This document shows, piece by piece, positions 1 through 8,287 of a stretch of 64,000 nucleotides of DNA. The notes beneath the pieces are model-generated. The model saw only the letters and a program-made list of their open reading frames with translations. It made no database searches and had not been told where the DNA came from. The stretch's first letter is position 1, and each line of letters begins with the position of its first letter. The translations under genes were made by a program, and so were the position numbers. Origin of the DNA: Methanocella paludicola SANAE (GTDB lineage: Archaea; Halobacteriota; Methanocellia; Methanocellales; Methanocellaceae); the NCBI RefSeq assembly GCF_000011005.1, contig NC_013665.1, positions 992,001 through 1,056,000 of the forward strand, written 5' to 3'.

Positions 1-869
1 TCCAGGGATTCTTCCTCGACCTTCAGCTCTCGTATGCGTACTCCGCTCTTCATGAGCTCCGAGGCGACTTCGTTAACTATGTCGGACTGGACTCGAAGGG
101 TGGCCGAGCCATCATTATACGTGGCATCGATGATGCCAGGGTCCGTGAGCTTCGGCATCATGCCGATGACTTTGATCTTAATGGTCATGGGCTTGTCCTT
201 GTGCATCTTATTTCTCACATCGTCCAGCGAGCCCTGTGTCACGATCTTTCCCTTTGAGATGATGCAGATCGTGTTACAGACGTGCTCCACCTCATCCAGG
301 ATATGGGAAGAGAAAAAAATCGTTTTGCCCTTTGCCGCCTGCTCTTTAATGATCTTGCGGAACTGGATGACCCCTTCGGGGTCCAGGCCGTTCGTGGGCT
401 CGTCTAAAAAGATGACCTCCGGGTCGTTCAGCAGCGCCCGGGCCAGGCCCAGCCTCTGTCTCATGCCCCGGGAAAAAGCTCCCGCAGGCTTGTCGACGTT
501 CTTCAGCCCGGCGTACTCCAGCAATTCCGTAATACGAGCTTCAGACTCGGCGTCCTTCAGCCCATAAAATTTCGCTAAATACCTCAAGTTCTGCCGTGCG
601 CTCAGGTTAGAGTAAAACCCGACGCCTTCCGGCAAATACCCTATCATGCGCTTGATCTGGATAGGGTTCCTTGCGACCTCGATGTCCTTGATAAAACACT
701 TGCCGCCGGTCGGCTCGATGAGGCCGGCGAGCATGCCGATCGTGGTCGTCTTGCCCGCCCCGTTGGGGCCCACGAAGCCGCAAACCTGGCCCTTTTCGAT
801 GTTGATGTCGATCGAATCGACGGCCTTCACTTTGTTGTAAACCTTCGTCAGGCTTTCCGTCCTTATCAT
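1..869 (-). CDS. ABC-2 type exporter ATP-binding protein, 3' end beyond window
   Basis: Reading from the ATG at 869 leftwards gives an ABC ATPase that is still open at the window edge, so the C-terminus and any partner permease lie outside. Visible are the Walker A loop GPNGAGKTT near residue 33, the signature SRGMRQRLGLA, the Walker B LLNDPEVIFLDEPT and the switch histidine in FFSSHILDE. The order and spacing match CcmA/NatA-type ATPases of drug or polypeptide exporters. It is a close paralogue of the ATPase at 4794-5705, sharing the phrase IGMxxGLIEP and the C-terminal IRELKVEE segment. It probably energises an ABC-2 exporter at the cytoplasmic membrane; the substrate is unknown. Confidence 0.93.
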   Translation of the reverse strand, partial: MIRTESLTKVYNKVKAVDSIDINIEKGQVCGFVGPNGAGKTTTIGMLAGLIEPTGGKCFIKDIEVARNPIQIKRMIGYLPEGVGFYSNLSARQNLRYLAKFYGLKDAESEARITELLEYAGLKNVDKPAGAFSRGMRQRLGLARALLNDPEVIFLDEPTNGLDPEGVIQFRKIIKEQAAKGKTIFFSSHILDEVEHVCNTICIISKGKIVTQGSLDDVRNKMHKDKPMTIKIKVIGMMPKLTDPGIIDATYNDGSATLRVQSDIVNEVASELMKSGVRIRELKVEEESL

Positions 870-930
870 ATCCGACCCGCCCTGGAAGGCGACGCCCCCA
901 GATCGCCTTCTACAATGTAATTAAAAGCGG

Positions 931-938
931 ATATATAG
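931..938 (-). promoter_or_regulatory. TATA-like element of the ABC ATPase
   Basis: On the minus strand the sequence reads CTATATAT about 62-69 nt upstream of the ATG at 869, in an otherwise mixed context. It is a plausible archaeal TATA box giving a leader of roughly 40 nt. No mapping data; the call rests on sequence and position only. Confidence 0.4.
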
Positions 939-1038
939 CCTCTCTCTAACGATCAACCAACTGACTGCCGCTCGCTTTCGATATCGTACAGCTAAATATC
1001 CGGCCATACAAAATAATGAACACAAAAATAAAAAAATT

Positions 1039-1056
1039 GCGGCTGTACTAGATTAG
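1039..1056 (+). repeat. Left terminal inverted repeat of the cassette
   Basis: Eighteen bases, 17 of which match the complement of 2254-2271. It is preceded directly by the 8-bp duplication AAAAAATT at 1031-1038. Confidence 0.88.
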
Positions 1057-1061
1057 CCACT

Positions 1062-1286
1062 GTGCTAATCTATGAAAATGAAGCTAACAATTGTAAATTA
1101 AAGAAAAATACTCAACTTAAGCTGCTTGAATATTTCGCGCTGGAAGTTACCGCCAGATCAGCAGCTAATTTGATTGATATCCACACGGATTCTTTCCCGC
1201 TGTTTTTGAAAGAGTGGGAGTTCATCTTTAATTATGGAACACCCAGGCAACAATTCGAAACGTTGAGGCTGTGGTGTGACATCTAA
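1062..1286 (+). pseudogene. Internally deleted transposase remnant
   Basis: A 74-codon frame (GTG start at 1062) joins a transposase-like N-terminus (KKNTQLKLLEYFALEVTAR, helix-turn-helix-like) directly to a transposase C-terminus (KEWEFIFNYGTPRQQ ... LRLWCDI). The DDE catalytic core that should lie between them is absent, so about 40 N-terminal and 35 C-terminal codons remain. The pattern resembles archaeal IS1595/ISH4-type transposases, from memory. The stop is followed at about 1289-1308 by a decayed version of the right terminal repeat, so 1039-1308 looks like a MITE-sized internally deleted insertion sequence. It cannot be catalytically active. Confidence 0.75.
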
Positions 1287-1357
1287 AACCCTTATCTACA
1301 ACAATCACAAAGGGTATATTCCAGTTATTACACAACTTAGTAAAAGGAGTTCTTGCA

Positions 1358-2104
1358 TTGGACATCCCACGTATCTTCAACATTACCGAAAGTGCTCACC
1401 GCATCCATAACCCGTTCACACCAGAAAAGCTCGCCACTCTCGGCGCAGCGTTGCGCCTGGAATCGGGGACTCGTGTGCTCGACCTCGGCAGCGGTTCGGG
1501 CGAGATGCTGTGCACCTGGGCACGCGATTACGGAATCATCGGCGTCGGCATTGACATGAGCCAATTGTTCACCGAGCAAGCGAAACTCCGAGCTGAAGAA
1601 CTCGGAATCGCCGATCGAGTCAAGTTCATCCACGGCGACGCTGTCGGCTACGTCGCCGACGAAAAGGTCGGTGTGGCAGCCTGTCTCGGTGCCACGTGGA
1701 TCGGTGGGGGAGTCGCCGGCACCATCGAGCTTCTGGCGAAGAGTCTCCGCTCCGAAGGGATCATCCTCATCGGCGAGCCCTACTGGCGGCAGTTACCACC
1801 GACGGAAGACGTTGCCAAGGGATGCACTGCCAATTCTATCTCCGACTTTCTCTTGCTTCCAGACCTTCTCGCGTCTTTCGGCGACCTCGACTACGACGTT
1901 GTGGAAATGGTTCTGGCTGGCCAAGAAGGCTGGGATAGGTACGAGGCGGCCAAGTGGCTCACCATGCGCCGATGGCTCGAATCGAATCCCGACGACGACT
2001 TCGCGAAAGATGTCCGAGCCAAACTGACTTCGGAACCAAAACGCTACGCCGCGTACACGCGCGAATACCTTGGATGGGGCGTGTTCGCGCTGATGGCGCG
2101 GTGA
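1358..2104 (+). CDS. Class I SAM-dependent methyltransferase, YjhP-like passenger gene
   Basis: The 248-residue product has the Rossmann methyltransferase motif I VLDLGSGSGE near residue 41, followed by the acidic GVGIDMS strand end and a GDAVGYV segment. The N-terminal MDIPRIF and the C-terminal EGWDRYEAAKWLTMRRWLE strongly recall Escherichia coli YjhP, an uncharacterised methyltransferase; its substrate is unknown. Translation probably begins at the TTG at 1358, preceded by AAAGGAG about 8 nt upstream. The gene lies inside an insertion element between two transposase remnants and uses codons such as TCG, CGA and GAA unlike the surrounding genes, all pointing to transfer from bacteria. It is complete, so it may be expressed. 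Confidence 0.88.
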   Translation: MDIPRIFNITESAHRIHNPFTPEKLATLGAALRLESGTRVLDLGSGSGEMLCTWARDYGIIGVGIDMSQLFTEQAKLRAEELGIADRVKFIHGDAVGYVADEKVGVAACLGATWIGGGVAGTIELLAKSLRSEGIILIGEPYWRQLPPTEDVAKGCTANSISDFLLLPDLLASFGDLDYDVVEMVLAGQEGWDRYEAAKWLTMRRWLESNPDDDFAKDVRAKLTSEPKRYAAYTREYLGWGVFALMAR

Positions 2105-2180
2105 TGTGAGGCAGCTGGATATTCGGCGGATTGTCAACGGCTGGGGCGGCTGAGCTACACTCGGTGGCTCGTCGAAATCT

Positions 2181-2249
2181 GAGTTCATCTTTAATTACGG
2201 AACACCCAGGCAACAACTCGAAACGTTGAGGCTGTGGGGGGATATATAA
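2181..2249 (+). pseudogene. Second copy of the transposase 3' end
   Basis: Fifty-seven bases from 2181 repeat 1218-1274 with two differences and continue in frame to EFIFNYG ... LRLWGDI and a TAA at 2247. No start and no upstream transposase sequence accompany it. It lies directly in front of the right terminal repeat, as expected for the real 3' end of the element's original transposase gene. Confidence 0.78.
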
Positions 2250-2253
2250 AACT

Positions 2254-2271
2254 CTAATCTAGTACAGCCCC
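2254..2271 (-). repeat. Right terminal inverted repeat of the cassette
   Basis: Complement of the left end at 17 of 18 positions; followed at 2272-2279 by the second copy of the 8-bp duplication AAAAAATT. It ends only 6 bp before the stop codon of the neighbouring minus-strand oxidoreductase gene, so the insertion hit the immediate 3' flank of that gene. Confidence 0.88.
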
Positions 2272-2277
2272 AAAAAA

Positions 2278-3684
2278 TTAGTTATCTTTATTTTGAATGT
2301 ATTCGTCAATAGCCCTGGCGGCTTCCTTCGCCTGTCCCATAGCGCTGATGACCGTAGCCGCCCCGGACACGATATCCCCTCCGGCGAACACGCCTTCGCG
2401 GGACGTCTTGAACGTGTAGGGCTCCACTTCGAGGACGCCGTGCTTTCCGGTCTTCAAGCCTGGCGTGGTCTTCACGATGAGCGGGTTGGGCGACGTGCCG
2501 ATGGCGATGATGACCGTATCGACGTCCAGCGTCGTTTCCGAGCCCTCTTTGCAGACGGGTGAGCGTCGGCCGCTCTCGTCCGGCGGGCCCAGCTCCATAC
2601 AGACGCACTCGATGGCCTTGACGTTTCGCTTATCATCGCCGATGATTTTCGTCGGGTTCATTAAGAGCTTGAATTCGATGCCCTCTTCCTTAGCGTGTTC
2701 TAACTCCTCACGCCGGGCAGGCATCTCCTCCTCGCCCCTGCGGTAAATGAGGTAGACGTGCTCTGCGCCCAGGCGCTTCGCAGTACGGGCCGCATCCATA
2801 GCAACGTTTCCTCCGCCCACCACGGCCACACTCTTGCCGCGCTTCAGGGGCGTATCATATTCGGGGAACAGGAACGCCTTCATCAAATTAACACGCGTTA
2901 AGAACTCGTTAGCCGAGTACACGCCATTCAGGTTCTCGCCCGGAATGTGCATGAACGTTGGCAGGCCGGCGCCGCTGCCGACGAACACGGCCTCATAGCC
3001 CTGAGCGAAGATCTCATCGATCGTAATAGTCTTACCAATGATACTGTTGAGGCGTATCTCGACGCCCAGGCCTTTGACGTATTCGACCTCTTTTTCCACG
3101 ATGGCCTTGGGCAGCCTGAACTCGGGGATACCATATACCAGCACTCCGCCCGGCTTATGCAGCGCCTCGAAAATAGTGACAGAATAGCCCATACGGGCAA
3201 GGTCTGCTGCCGCTGTTAACCCGGCGGGTCCCGAGCCCACGACAGCAACTTTACGGCCGTTCGTGGTAATATCGACACTGGTAATCGCCTCATCGCGGTC
3301 AGCGATAAAGCGCTCAAGCCTACCAATGGCCAGGGGATTCCATTTCATACCCAGGATACATTTCTTCTCACACTGGGACTCCTGGGGGCACACCCGCCCG
3401 CAGATAGCCGGTAAATTATTCGTATCTTTAAGCGTCTTAAGGGCCTCATCAAAACGGCCCTCTGCCGTCTCGTGGACGAACTTCGGGATATCGATGCCCA
3501 CGGGGCAGCCCTCTTTACACATCGGGGCGTCACACTGCAGGCAGCGCTGGGCCTCTTTCATGGCCTCTTCGCCCGTATACCCGAGTGCGACTTCGGCGAA
3601 GTTCTTCGTCCTCTCCGACGGCGCCTGCTCTTTCATGGGCATGCGCCTGCGGCGGTCTATTTTTGCGGATGGGAGCTTAGGCAC
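2278..3684 (-). CDS. NADPH-dependent glutamate synthase small-subunit-like flavoprotein (NfnB/SudA type)
   Basis: The 468-residue protein begins with a cysteine-rich Fe-S domain (CLQCDAPMCKEGCP and CGRVCPQESQCEKKC, residues about 47-107), then an FAD-binding VAVVGSGPAGL near 148 and an NADPH-binding VAVVGGGNVAMDAA near 285, ending with GVFAGGDIVSGAATVI. This is the GltD/NfnB fold. The adjacent upstream gene (3657-4523) is the partner FAD/NAD-binding iron-sulfur subunit and overlaps it by 28 bp; no large glutamate synthase subunit is nearby. The pair therefore looks like an NADH-dependent reduced ferredoxin:NADP oxidoreductase or sulfide dehydrogenase (SudAB) rather than glutamate synthase. 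Which of these reactions it carries out cannot be told from sequence alone. Confidence 0.9.
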   Translation of the reverse strand: MPKLPSAKIDRRRRMPMKEQAPSERTKNFAEVALGYTGEEAMKEAQRCLQCDAPMCKEGCPVGIDIPKFVHETAEGRFDEALKTLKDTNNLPAICGRVCPQESQCEKKCILGMKWNPLAIGRLERFIADRDEAITSVDITTNGRKVAVVGSGPAGLTAAADLARMGYSVTIFEALHKPGGVLVYGIPEFRLPKAIVEKEVEYVKGLGVEIRLNSIIGKTITIDEIFAQGYEAVFVGSGAGLPTFMHIPGENLNGVYSANEFLTRVNLMKAFLFPEYDTPLKRGKSVAVVGGGNVAMDAARTAKRLGAEHVYLIYRRGEEEMPARREELEHAKEEGIEFKLLMNPTKIIGDDKRNVKAIECVCMELGPPDESGRRSPVCKEGSETTLDVDTVIIAIGTSPNPLIVKTTPGLKTGKHGVLEVEPYTFKTSREGVFAGGDIVSGAATVISAMGQAKEAARAIDEYIQNKDN

Positions 3685-4523
3685 GCCGGCACCCCCTCGA
3701 TCTGGTGAGTATATTTTTCCAGGGCCAGTTTTTCCTGGTCCATATACATCCTTAGCCGGGCCATCAGCTCGTCGAAGTCGACCTGGTGCCCATCGAATTC
3801 AGGCCCGTCGACGCAGGCGAACTTGACCTTGCCGCCGACTGTGACGCGGCAAGAGCCGCACATGCCCGTACCGTCCACCATGATAGGGTTCAAACTCACG
3901 ATAGTCTTTACTCCATGGGGCCGGGTCGCCTCCGCCGTGACCTTCATCATGATCGCGGAGCCGATGATCATAACGCGGTCGAGCTTGACCCCGGCGTTAA
4001 TCAGGTCCATCAGGGGATGAACTGCAAAGCCTTTTCGCCCCGCTGTGCCATCGTCCGTGACGATGTGCAGCTCGTCGCTCACCGCGCGCATCTTTTCCTC
4101 CCAGAACAACAGCGATGCAGTTCTGGCCCCGATGATCGAAATGACTTTATTGCCCTTCGCCTTCAGCTCCCGGGCAATGGGATAAATGGGAGCTATACCT
4201 AAACCTCCGCCAATGCAAACCACGGTGCCGTTCTCGATCATCTCTGCCGGGTTCCCCAGCGGGCCGGCCAGGTCCAGTATCGAGTCGCCTTCCTCCAAAC
4301 GGGAAAGCATCGTAGTCGTCTTACCGATGGAAAGGGCCACAAGCGTGACGGTACCCTTACCGCCATCATAATCGGCAATTGTTAAGGGAATGCGCTCGCC
4401 CGCATCATCGATGCGGACAATGACGAACTGGCCCGGCCTTGCCTTACGGGCCACGTCCGGCGCTTCCACTTCAAATAAAGTAGTACCGGAAGCAAGCTCA
4501 ATTTTCCTGACGATCCTGTGCAA
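3657..4523 (-). CDS. Sulfide dehydrogenase / ferredoxin-NADP reductase alpha-like subunit (NfnA/PyrK type)
   Basis: A 288-residue ferredoxin-reductase-type protein: N-terminal FAD beta-barrel with RPGQFVIVRID and ERIPLTIAD, NAD-binding domain starting at VCIGGGLGIAPIYPI, and a C-terminal [2Fe-2S] cysteine set in MCGSCRVTVGG and KFACVDGPEF. This is the PyrK/NfnA architecture. The likely start is a TTG at 4523 with GGAAGGA about 8 nt upstream; no in-frame ATG precedes it. It is first in a two-gene operon with the NfnB-like subunit, which it overlaps. Together they should move electrons between NAD(P)H and ferredoxin or sulfur species in the cytoplasm. Confidence 0.88.
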   Translation of the reverse strand: MHRIVRKIELASGTTLFEVEAPDVARKARPGQFVIVRIDDAGERIPLTIADYDGGKGTVTLVALSIGKTTTMLSRLEEGDSILDLAGPLGNPAEMIENGTVVCIGGGLGIAPIYPIARELKAKGNKVISIIGARTASLLFWEEKMRAVSDELHIVTDDGTAGRKGFAVHPLMDLINAGVKLDRVMIIGSAIMMKVTAEATRPHGVKTIVSLNPIMVDGTGMCGSCRVTVGGKVKFACVDGPEFDGHQVDFDELMARLRMYMDQEKLALEKYTHQIEGVPACLSSHPQK

Positions 4524-4755
4524 CGATGTATCCTTCCTGATTATGGAATGTAAAATTTTGTTCTTGCATATTAAATTGTCCCTAGAAATAGTTTTTGAAT
4601 TTTGTAAATTGATATATATGTGTTATAGAATAAGCGGTTTTTCCATAGTTCTTTCGGTTACTGTACAGGTGATTGCCATATAATTATATTTTTATGGCCG
4701 GCGGCGGTCGATGTCGACTTATTAGACTACGGGTCATTCTGTAGCTTAAATAATT

Positions 4756-4766
4756 CTTATATAATA
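4756..4766 (+). promoter_or_regulatory. TATA-like promoter of the ABC exporter operon
   Basis: CTTATATAATA ends 27 nt before the ATG at 4794, giving a leaderless or nearly leaderless transcript. The 270-bp space between this operon and the divergent NfnA-like gene is AT-rich and holds no other gene that I can see; an AT-rich tract (4600-4625) with ATATATAT probably serves the minus-strand promoter. Confidence 0.5.
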
Positions 4767-4793
4767 ACCGCTCGAATAAGGTCATGACCGATT

Positions 4794-5705
4794 ATGGACA
4801 TGATCAAAACGGAAAACCTCACGAAAACGTACGACGGGGTAAACGCCGTGGACGGCCTCGAGCTGACCGTAGGGAAGGGCGAGGTCTATGGCTTCATCGG
4901 CCCGAACGGCGCCGGCAAGACCACGACCATCGGCATGATGGTGGGCCTCATAGAGCCTTCTGCCGGCAAGTGCTTCGTCCGGGACGTAGACGTGACCCGT
5001 AACCCGCTAGAAGCCAAGCGTATCACCGGATACCTGCCCGACGGCGTCGGCTTCTACGGGAACCTGACGGCCCGCCAGAACCTCAAGTACTTTTCACGAT
5101 TTTACGCCATGAAGGACGCGGACGCCGATAAGCGCATCGGCGAGCTGATCGGGTACGTCGGCCTGGGCAAGGTCGAAAAGCCCGTGGGCTCATACTCGCG
5201 GGGCATGAAGCAGCGCCTCGGGCTGGCGCAGGCTCTCCTGAACGACCCCGAAGTCGTCTTCCTCGACGAGCCCACGAACGGCCTCGACCCGCAGGGCGTC
5301 GTCCAGTTCAGGAACATCATCAAGGACATATCGAAGCAGGGCAAGACCATATTCTTCTCGTCCCACATCCTCGAGGAGGTGCGGCACGTGTGCAACACCA
5401 TCGGCATCATCTCTAAAGGCAAGCTGATCGCCCACGGCACGCCCGACGAGGTCCGGAAGAAGATGAGCAAGAGCGAAGGCGTGACCATCGTCGTCAAGGT
5501 CATCGGCGACATGCCCCGCCTGACCGACCCCCGTATCCTCCAGGCCACATACAACAACGGCAGCGCCATCCTCCAGGCATCCGAGGACATACGGGACAGC
5601 ATCTCGGACGAATTATACCATAAAAGCTTCCGCATCAGGGAATTGCGGGTAGAAGAGAGGTCGCTCGAGGAGATATTCCTCGAATCCGTATACAGAGGTG
5701 ATTAA
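4794..5705 (+). CDS. ABC-2 exporter ATP-binding protein
   Basis: The 303-residue ATPase has Walker A GPNGAGKTT near residue 38, Q-loop region, signature YSRGMKQRLGLAQ, Walker B DPEVVFLDEPTNGLDP and switch FFSSHILEEV. A C-terminal extension of about 80 residues ends with a RVEERSLEEIFLESVYR motif, typical of exporter ATPases. The stop TAA abuts the ATG of the permease at 5706, and the operon continues into a NEW3-domain surface protein at 6857. It is paralogous to the truncated ATPase at 1-869. It should power export or membrane insertion of an unknown substrate, perhaps delivered to or assisted by the surface protein. Confidence 0.94.
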   Translation: MDMIKTENLTKTYDGVNAVDGLELTVGKGEVYGFIGPNGAGKTTTIGMMVGLIEPSAGKCFVRDVDVTRNPLEAKRITGYLPDGVGFYGNLTARQNLKYFSRFYAMKDADADKRIGELIGYVGLGKVEKPVGSYSRGMKQRLGLAQALLNDPEVVFLDEPTNGLDPQGVVQFRNIIKDISKQGKTIFFSSHILEEVRHVCNTIGIISKGKLIAHGTPDEVRKKMSKSEGVTIVVKVIGDMPRLTDPRILQATYNNGSAILQASEDIRDSISDELYHKSFRIRELRVEERSLEEIFLESVYRGD

Positions 5706-6860
5706 ATGAGGCCGGAACTGATCGTCGCCGGAAAGGAGTTCAGGGACCACCTTACCAGTAAGAGATTTATCGTGATCTTCGCCGTGCTCATGCTCGTGGC
5801 CGTGATTAGCATGGCCGGCGGCATGTCCCAGTACAACGAGTCCCTGGACAATTACAAGAAGCAGACTGCGGAGAACGCGCAGCAGGACTGGTATAAAGAG
5901 CAGGTGGCCAGCCTCCAGAAGCAGATCGCGGAGGCTGAAGCGAACGGCCTGTCGCAGGAAGAGATCGACTCGCTCCGGTACCAGCTTGATATGATGATCA
6001 ATCCCCCCATGCCTTCCGTGCTCTACGTGTTCATGAGCATGAACCAGTATCTCGTGCTCATCGGGCTCGTGCTCTCGGTGGCCCTCGGGTTCGACCTGAT
6101 CACCAGGGAAAAGGAGGAGGGCTCGCTCAAGTCGCTGCTCTCTCATCCGGTCTACAGGGACTCGGTCATCAATGGTAAGCTGCTCGGCTCGCTGGCCGTG
6201 CTCATCGTGGTCATGTGCTCGATGTTCCTGGTCACCATCGCGATCATGCTGTTCTTCGGCATCGTGCCGGGCGGGGAAGACCTGCTCCGTGTAGGCGCCT
6301 ACTTCCTGATGGCGCTGCTCTACTCGGGCGTATTCTTCGCCATCGCCACCATGACCTCTACGGTCGCGAAGAGCTCTGCGCTATCCATCCTCTACGTGCT
6401 GGGCATCGTGGTGCTGATGTTCTCTGTCACCAACTTTTCCGGCACTATCGCCGACGCTATCATGGGACCGGTGCCTGAATACACGGAGATGCCCGGCGAT
6501 GACGTAAATATACTCAGGGAGGGCGTCAATGCCACTAGCGCCGTAAAAAGCTCCAAGATCATCGGATGGAACCCGGAGATCCAGGAATACTACGAGAAGA
6601 AGAACCAGATCATCGAGGCGATCAACACCATATCGCCACTTCACGACTTCGGCGACCGCATCTCGTACGCCATCCTGTATAAGACCGACATGAAGCCAAT
6701 GCCCCTGATGGCGGTCGACTATGCCTATAACCCGTACAAAACTCCGACCCTGATGGACTCGCTGGCCTCGGTCTGGACGAACATCCTGGCCATGCTGGTA
6801 GAGCTTATATTGCCCCTGGCCATATCTTATGTAATATTCATGAGGTCGGATATCAGATGA
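5706..6860 (+). CDS. ABC-2 family permease
   Basis: A 384-residue membrane protein. After a first membrane helix (IVIFAVLMLVAVISM, residues about 22-36) comes a long extracytoplasmic coiled-coil-like stretch (residues 40-95), then a cluster of hydrophobic segments from about 105 to 255 including the ABC-2 hallmark EKEEGSLKSLLSHPVYR after the second helix, another soluble loop, and a last helix near the C-terminus. It corresponds to the NatB/ABC-2 transporter fold. It begins directly after the ATPase stop and its own TGA overlaps the next start (ATGA at 6857). It forms the membrane channel for the ATPase encoded upstream. Confidence 0.9.
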   Translation: MRPELIVAGKEFRDHLTSKRFIVIFAVLMLVAVISMAGGMSQYNESLDNYKKQTAENAQQDWYKEQVASLQKQIAEAEANGLSQEEIDSLRYQLDMMINPPMPSVLYVFMSMNQYLVLIGLVLSVALGFDLITREKEEGSLKSLLSHPVYRDSVINGKLLGSLAVLIVVMCSMFLVTIAIMLFFGIVPGGEDLLRVGAYFLMALLYSGVFFAIATMTSTVAKSSALSILYVLGIVVLMFSVTNFSGTIADAIMGPVPEYTEMPGDDVNILREGVNATSAVKSSKIIGWNPEIQEYYEKKNQIIEAINTISPLHDFGDRISYAILYKTDMKPMPLMAVDYAYNPYKTPTLMDSLASVWTNILAMLVELILPLAISYVIFMRSDIR

Positions 6861-8281
6861 TCGGGAGAGTATTTTCGGCGCTGCTGGCGCTTTGCCTGGT
6901 GCTTGGCACGCTGATCGTGCCGGCGGTCGCCGACGACAGCTATACGACGGTGCTTTCGGGGCCGATGCAGAGCGGCGAGACGAGCCGCGCCGGCGATTAT
7001 TACATACGGTTCGACATCGTCAACGGGAGCAACACGGTCAACGTCACGCTGAGCGGCGCCACGGTCCCCCAGCAATTCAAGACGCCGAGGAACGTGGTCG
7101 TGGGCAGCTCGCTGTATTACCCGGGGATGCTGAGAGTTTATATCGACCATATCGAGGGAAACCAGGTATACGTTGACGTGGCGAAACCCGGCGGCTCGAG
7201 TGGTGCGTCCACTTCGGGCACAAAAGTCTCCTGCGACATCCCGGGACAAACGGCTCTCGGAGGAGACGTGGTCTCCTTCCCCGTCGTGATCCAGAACAAC
7301 GACGACTCCGACCACATTTACACGCTGGACTCCTTCAGCGAGATAAGCTGGAAGACCTGGTTCGAGTACGGCAATAAGGGCGTGTACAAGATCAGCGTCC
7401 CGGCGAAGCAGTCGAGGACTGTCGAGCTCATGGTGCAGACCTGGGGCAACACGCCGAAGGGCGAGCAAAAGGTCACCGCTTACGTCGACAATATCCGGCT
7501 CGAGGTGTTCGTGGACATTACGAGCGCCAACCAGTCCGCCGACGTATCGTATAAGGTGGGCTCGAAGATCGCCTCGATAGGCGATAAGATCACGTACGAC
7601 CTGCACATCAAGAACGTGCAGGCGAAGGAGAACACGTACAGGCTTTCGGTGGCGGGGCTTCCCGAGAACTGGTACGCCCGGTTCAAGGAGAGCGCCGCGA
7701 GCTCCGAGGAAATATCCGAAGTGGTCATGCCGGCGTCATCCGAAAAGGACCTCGTGCTGGAGATCGTGCCCCCGTACAGCGTCAGCGCGGGCGATTTTAA
7801 CTTCACGTCGGTCGTCACGACCCCCGACAACCTGACCATCGCTAAGGAACTGGCGCTGACTTTGAAGAGCGGCACCGCCATGAACGTGGTGAGCTCGAAG
7901 CTCGCCTATGATACGAAGCCCGGGGAAACGTTCGATATCGTGCTCTACGTATCCAATACCGGCCAGGGCTCGGCCCTGACGAACGTCTACCTCGACGTGC
8001 AGGCGCCGCAGGGTTGGCTCGTCCAGACCTCGCCTAACAGGACGAACAGCATCAAGGCGGGCGATACGCAGACGTTCACCATGACCGTCCAGTCTCCCGG
8101 CAACATCGTGGCGAGCGACTACGAGTTGAACGTGGTCGTAAAGAGCGACCAGGCGGAAAAGGAAAAGGACTACCGCATCACGGTCAACACCGAGTCCTAC
8201 ATACCCTATATAGGGACCGGTGTCCTTATCGTTGTGGCAGTGGGCCTGTTCTTCATCTACAGGAAGTACGGCAGGCGCTGA
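6857..8281 (+). CDS. Surface protein with NEW3-type domains, membrane anchored
   Basis: The 474-residue product starts with a signal peptide (hydrophobic core SALLALCLVLGTLIVPAVA) and ends with a membrane helix (YIGTGVLIVVAVGLFFIY) followed by KYGRR, so the body lies outside the cell. At least two Ig-like segments of the alpha-galactosidase NEW3 type are visible: around residues 230-330 (GLPENWYARF ... VVMPASSEKDLVLEI) and 340-440 (TPGETFDIVLYVSNTGQG ... VQAPQGWLV). It overlaps the ABC permease by four bases and is the last gene of the exporter operon. Such proteins often accompany archaeal ABC-2 exporters; a role as a periplasm-side partner is inference. Confidence 0.85.
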   Translation: MIGRVFSALLALCLVLGTLIVPAVADDSYTTVLSGPMQSGETSRAGDYYIRFDIVNGSNTVNVTLSGATVPQQFKTPRNVVVGSSLYYPGMLRVYIDHIEGNQVYVDVAKPGGSSGASTSGTKVSCDIPGQTALGGDVVSFPVVIQNNDDSDHIYTLDSFSEISWKTWFEYGNKGVYKISVPAKQSRTVELMVQTWGNTPKGEQKVTAYVDNIRLEVFVDITSANQSADVSYKVGSKIASIGDKITYDLHIKNVQAKENTYRLSVAGLPENWYARFKESAASSEEISEVVMPASSEKDLVLEIVPPYSVSAGDFNFTSVVTTPDNLTIAKELALTLKSGTAMNVVSSKLAYDTKPGETFDIVLYVSNTGQGSALTNVYLDVQAPQGWLVQTSPNRTNSIKAGDTQTFTMTVQSPGNIVASDYELNVVVKSDQAEKEKDYRITVNTESYIPYIGTGVLIVVAVGLFFIYRKYGRR

Positions 8282-8287
8282 TCAGCC

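Larger units (their letters stand above)
1039..2271. mobile_element. IS1595-like mobile insertion cassette carrying a methyltransferase
   Basis: An 18-bp terminal inverted repeat is seen: GCGGCTGTACTAGATTAG at 1039-1056 and its complement GGGGCTGTACTAGATTAG at 2254-2271, with one mismatch. The element is bounded on both sides by the identical 8-bp AT-rich sequence AAAAAATT (1031-1038 and 2272-2279), a target-site duplication. Inside there is no intact transposase, only a deleted N-C fusion remnant (1062-1286), a complete methyltransferase gene (1358-2104) and a second copy of the transposase 3' end (2181-2249). GGG-rich ends, 8-bp AT-rich duplications and passenger genes are properties I recall for the IS1595 family; that family name is inference. 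The intact duplication indicates recent insertion, presumably mobilised in trans. Confidence 0.85.

Noticed and set aside
1218-2252. Two flanking transposase tails as a composite transposon of two complete insertion sequences
   Set aside because: Neither copy has a catalytic core, the right copy lacks its own left end, and a single outer pair of inverted repeats with one target duplication explains the structure.
2278-3684. Annotation as true glutamate synthase small subunit
   Set aside because: No large subunit is near and the partner gene is PyrK/NfnA-like, so an NfnAB/SudAB-type complex is more likely.
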